Source: an uncultured Bacilli bacterium
Lineage (GTDB): Bacteria > Bacillota_I > Bacilli_A > RF39 > UBA660
Assembly: GCA_947630095.1 (NCBI GenBank)
Contig: CANRGI010000087.1
Span: 1-5,635 of the forward strand
Direction of reading: 5' to 3'
Length of the DNA stretch: 5,635 bases
Part shown: piece by piece, positions 4,514 to 5,635 of the stretch
Layout of the letters: each line of letters begins with the position of its first letter
How positions within the stretch are numbered: position 1 is the stretch's first letter
Notes under the pieces: generated by a model
Database searches by the model: none
Seen by the model: only the letters and a program-made list of their open reading frames with translations
What the model was told of the DNA's origin: nothing
Position numbers and translations under genes: made by a program

Positions 4514-5557
4514 ATGAAAGAGAGATTAGATAGTATTTTAAGTAGTGCTAAAGAAGACATTAGTGCGTGTGAAAATGAAACAAGTATGAATGTAGTAAAA
4601 AGTAAATATTTAGGTAAACAAAGTGAATTTACTAGTATAATGAAAGAAATGGGAAACTTAAGTAGTGAAGAAAAGAAAAGTATAGGTATGCTTACTAATT
4701 CATTTAGAAATGAATTTAATGTATGTTTTGATAAGCGACTAGGAGAGATTAAGAATAGAGAATTAAATAAAAAATTAGAAAATGAAAGAATAGATATAAG
4801 TTTACCTGGTAAATGTATTAAAACAGGAAGTTTGCATCCTCTTACTTTAATTAGAGAAGATTTAGAAGATTTATTTGTAAGTATGGGTTATGATGTAGTT
4901 GAAGGACCTCAAGTTGAAACTGACGATAATTGCTTTGAAAAATTAAATATACCTAAAGACCATCCTGCTAGAGATATGCAAGATACATTTTATATTACAG
5001 AAGAAATGTTACTTCGTAGTCAAACTAGTAGTGTGCAAGTAAGAACTATGCTTGGAAATAAAGATAAAACACCTATAAGAATGGTATGTCCTGGTAAAGT
5101 TTATAGAAGAGATAATGACGATGCTACTCACTCACATCAATTTATGCAAATGGAAGGGTTAGTAGTAGATAAGAATATAAGTCTTGCTGATTTAAAGGGT
5201 ACTTTATTAGAAATGGCAAGAGCATTACTTGGAAAAAATACCAATGTTAGATTTAGACCTAGTTATTTTGGTTTTACAGAACCATCTTATGAAGTAGATG
5301 TAACTTGCTTTAAATGTGGTGGTAAAGGGTGTGCTTTATGTAAGAATATTGGTTGGATAGAAATATTAGGTAGTGGTATGGTACATCCTAATGTGCTTAA
5401 AATGTGTGGATATGACCCAGAAAAATATACAGGTTTTGCTTTTGGAGTTGGGTTAGAAAGACTTGCTATGTTTAAATATGGTATTACTGATTTAAGACAT
5501 TTATATACTGGAGATGTAAGATTTTTAGATAATTTTAATAGAAAGGACGTGGAATAA
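4514..5557 (+). CDS. pheS: Phenylalanyl-tRNA synthetase alpha subunit
   Basis: PheS is the catalytic subunit of the cytoplasmic (alpha-beta)2 class II enzyme that attaches Phe to tRNA-Phe. From the ATG at 4514 it has 347 residues, a normal length. Residues 1-90 form the N-terminal coiled coil that binds tRNA. The core follows: GSLHPLTLIREDLEDLF near 105-121, LNIPKDHPARDMQDTFY at 144-160, motif 2 (GKVYRRDNDDATHSHQFMQMEGL, 194-216) and motif 3 (GFAFGVGLERLAM, 307-319). Phe-pocket residues F252 and F254 (YFGFTEP), Q212 and E214, and A309 of GFAFG are kept. C265, C268, C273 and C276 form a CX2CX4CX2C cluster, seen in many Bacillota PheS and likely metal-binding. An oddity is LLRSQTSS at 166-173, where most PheS have LLRTHTS: the active-site His is Gln170. 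It is controlled by the T-box leader and followed by pheT with overlapping stop and start. Confidence 0.98.
   Translation: MKERLDSILSSAKEDISACENETSMNVVKSKYLGKQSEFTSIMKEMGNLSSEEKKSIGMLTNSFRNEFNVCFDKRLGEIKNRELNKKLENERIDISLPGKCIKTGSLHPLTLIREDLEDLFVSMGYDVVEGPQVETDDNCFEKLNIPKDHPARDMQDTFYITEEMLLRSQTSSVQVRTMLGNKDKTPIRMVCPGKVYRRDNDDATHSHQFMQMEGLVVDKNISLADLKGTLLEMARALLGKNTNVRFRPSYFGFTEPSYEVDVTCFKCGGKGCALCKNIGWIEILGSGMVHPNVLKMCGYDPEKYTGFAFGVGLERLAMFKYGITDLRHLYTGDVRFLDNFNRKDVE
5542..5547 (+). promoter_or_regulatory. pheT ribosome binding site inside the end of pheS
   Basis: AAAGGA within the last codons of pheS lies 9 bases before the pheT ATG at 5557, suiting coupled translation of the two subunits. 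Confidence 0.6.
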
Positions 5558-5635
5558 TGATTTTTAGTAAGAAGTTTGTTAATGATTATGTTTCTATAGA
5601 AGATAAAGATATAATGAGTATTGCAAATGATATGA
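5557..5635 (+). CDS. pheT: Phenylalanyl-tRNA synthetase beta subunit, first 26 codons (cut by the window edge)
   Basis: The ATG at 5557-5559 shares one base with the pheS TAA (TAATG overlap), the usual arrangement for pheST and a sign of translational coupling. The visible sequence, MIFSKKFVNDYVSIEDKDIM followed by SIANDM, fits the start of PheT, which commonly reads M-(V/I)-S-x-x-W-L-x-x-Y-V-x-(I/L)-x-x-x-x-x-x-x-(I/L)-A. The usual Trp of NWL is replaced by Phe. PheT contributes the anticodon-binding, editing (B3/B4) and structural domains, all beyond the window. The identity rests mostly on position after pheS, since only 26 residues are visible. Confidence 0.9.
   Translation, partial: MIFSKKFVNDYVSIEDKDIMSIANDM

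Noticed and set aside
1..5635. Possible reassignment of TGA to Trp, suggested by the low G+C and absence of TGA stops
   Set aside because: Trp is written TGG wherever expected, reading frames are intact under the standard code, and six stops are too few for the absence of TGA to be informative.

Overview
The window looks like chromosomal DNA from an A+T-rich (low-G+C) Bacillota or Bacilli-like bacterium. The evidence is strong purine-rich Shine-Dalgarno sites, AGA-dominated arginine codons, TAA/TAG stops, a T-box leader ahead of pheS, and a PheS of the Bacillota type with a CX2CX4CX2C cluster. Trp is encoded by TGG and no TGA stop is used. With only six complete stop codons visible, the missing TGA says little about the genetic code. 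I cannot assign a genus. A gut Bacilli or Clostridia lineage is a guess from the combination of families.

Layout, all genes on the + strand. (1) 2-550: the 3' part of a TPM-domain (YgcG-type) membrane protein with a Gly/Ser-rich tail; its N-terminus lies outside the window. Nine bases later comes a two-TM protein of unknown function (560-1201), probably co-transcribed. (2) 1207-1824: frr (ribosome recycling factor) as a stand-alone unit with its own extended -10 promoter, a very short leader and an intrinsic terminator. (3) 1897-3033: a membrane-tethered XRE-type regulator with an N-terminal HTH, three TM segments and a DUF4825-like extracytoplasmic domain, closed by a terminator whose stem overlaps its stop codon. 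(4) 3085-4258: a four-TM protein of unknown function with a large C-terminal domain, behind its own extended -10 promoter. (5) 4264-5635: the phenylalanyl-tRNA synthetase operon: sigma-A promoter, a T-box leader with a Phe (UUC) specifier, pheS (start at 4514), and the first 26 codons of pheT, whose ATG overlaps the pheS stop.

How the parts work together. The T-box leader should sense uncharged tRNA-Phe and raise expression of pheST, which charges that tRNA. frr acts in the ribosome recycling step of translation. The two middle genes look like an envelope-sensing regulator and an unrelated or loosely linked membrane protein, each with its own promoter. The most interesting feature is the T-box expression platform. 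I see no ordinary competing terminator. Instead the 3' strand of the antiterminator can pair with the pheS Shine-Dalgarno, and a short near-repeat sets up a second strand-exchange possibility. A PheS active-site substitution (His to Gln in the RTHTS motif) and the XRE-TM-DUF4825 architecture are the other points worth a second look. I see no mobile elements, CRISPR arrays, tRNA or rRNA genes.
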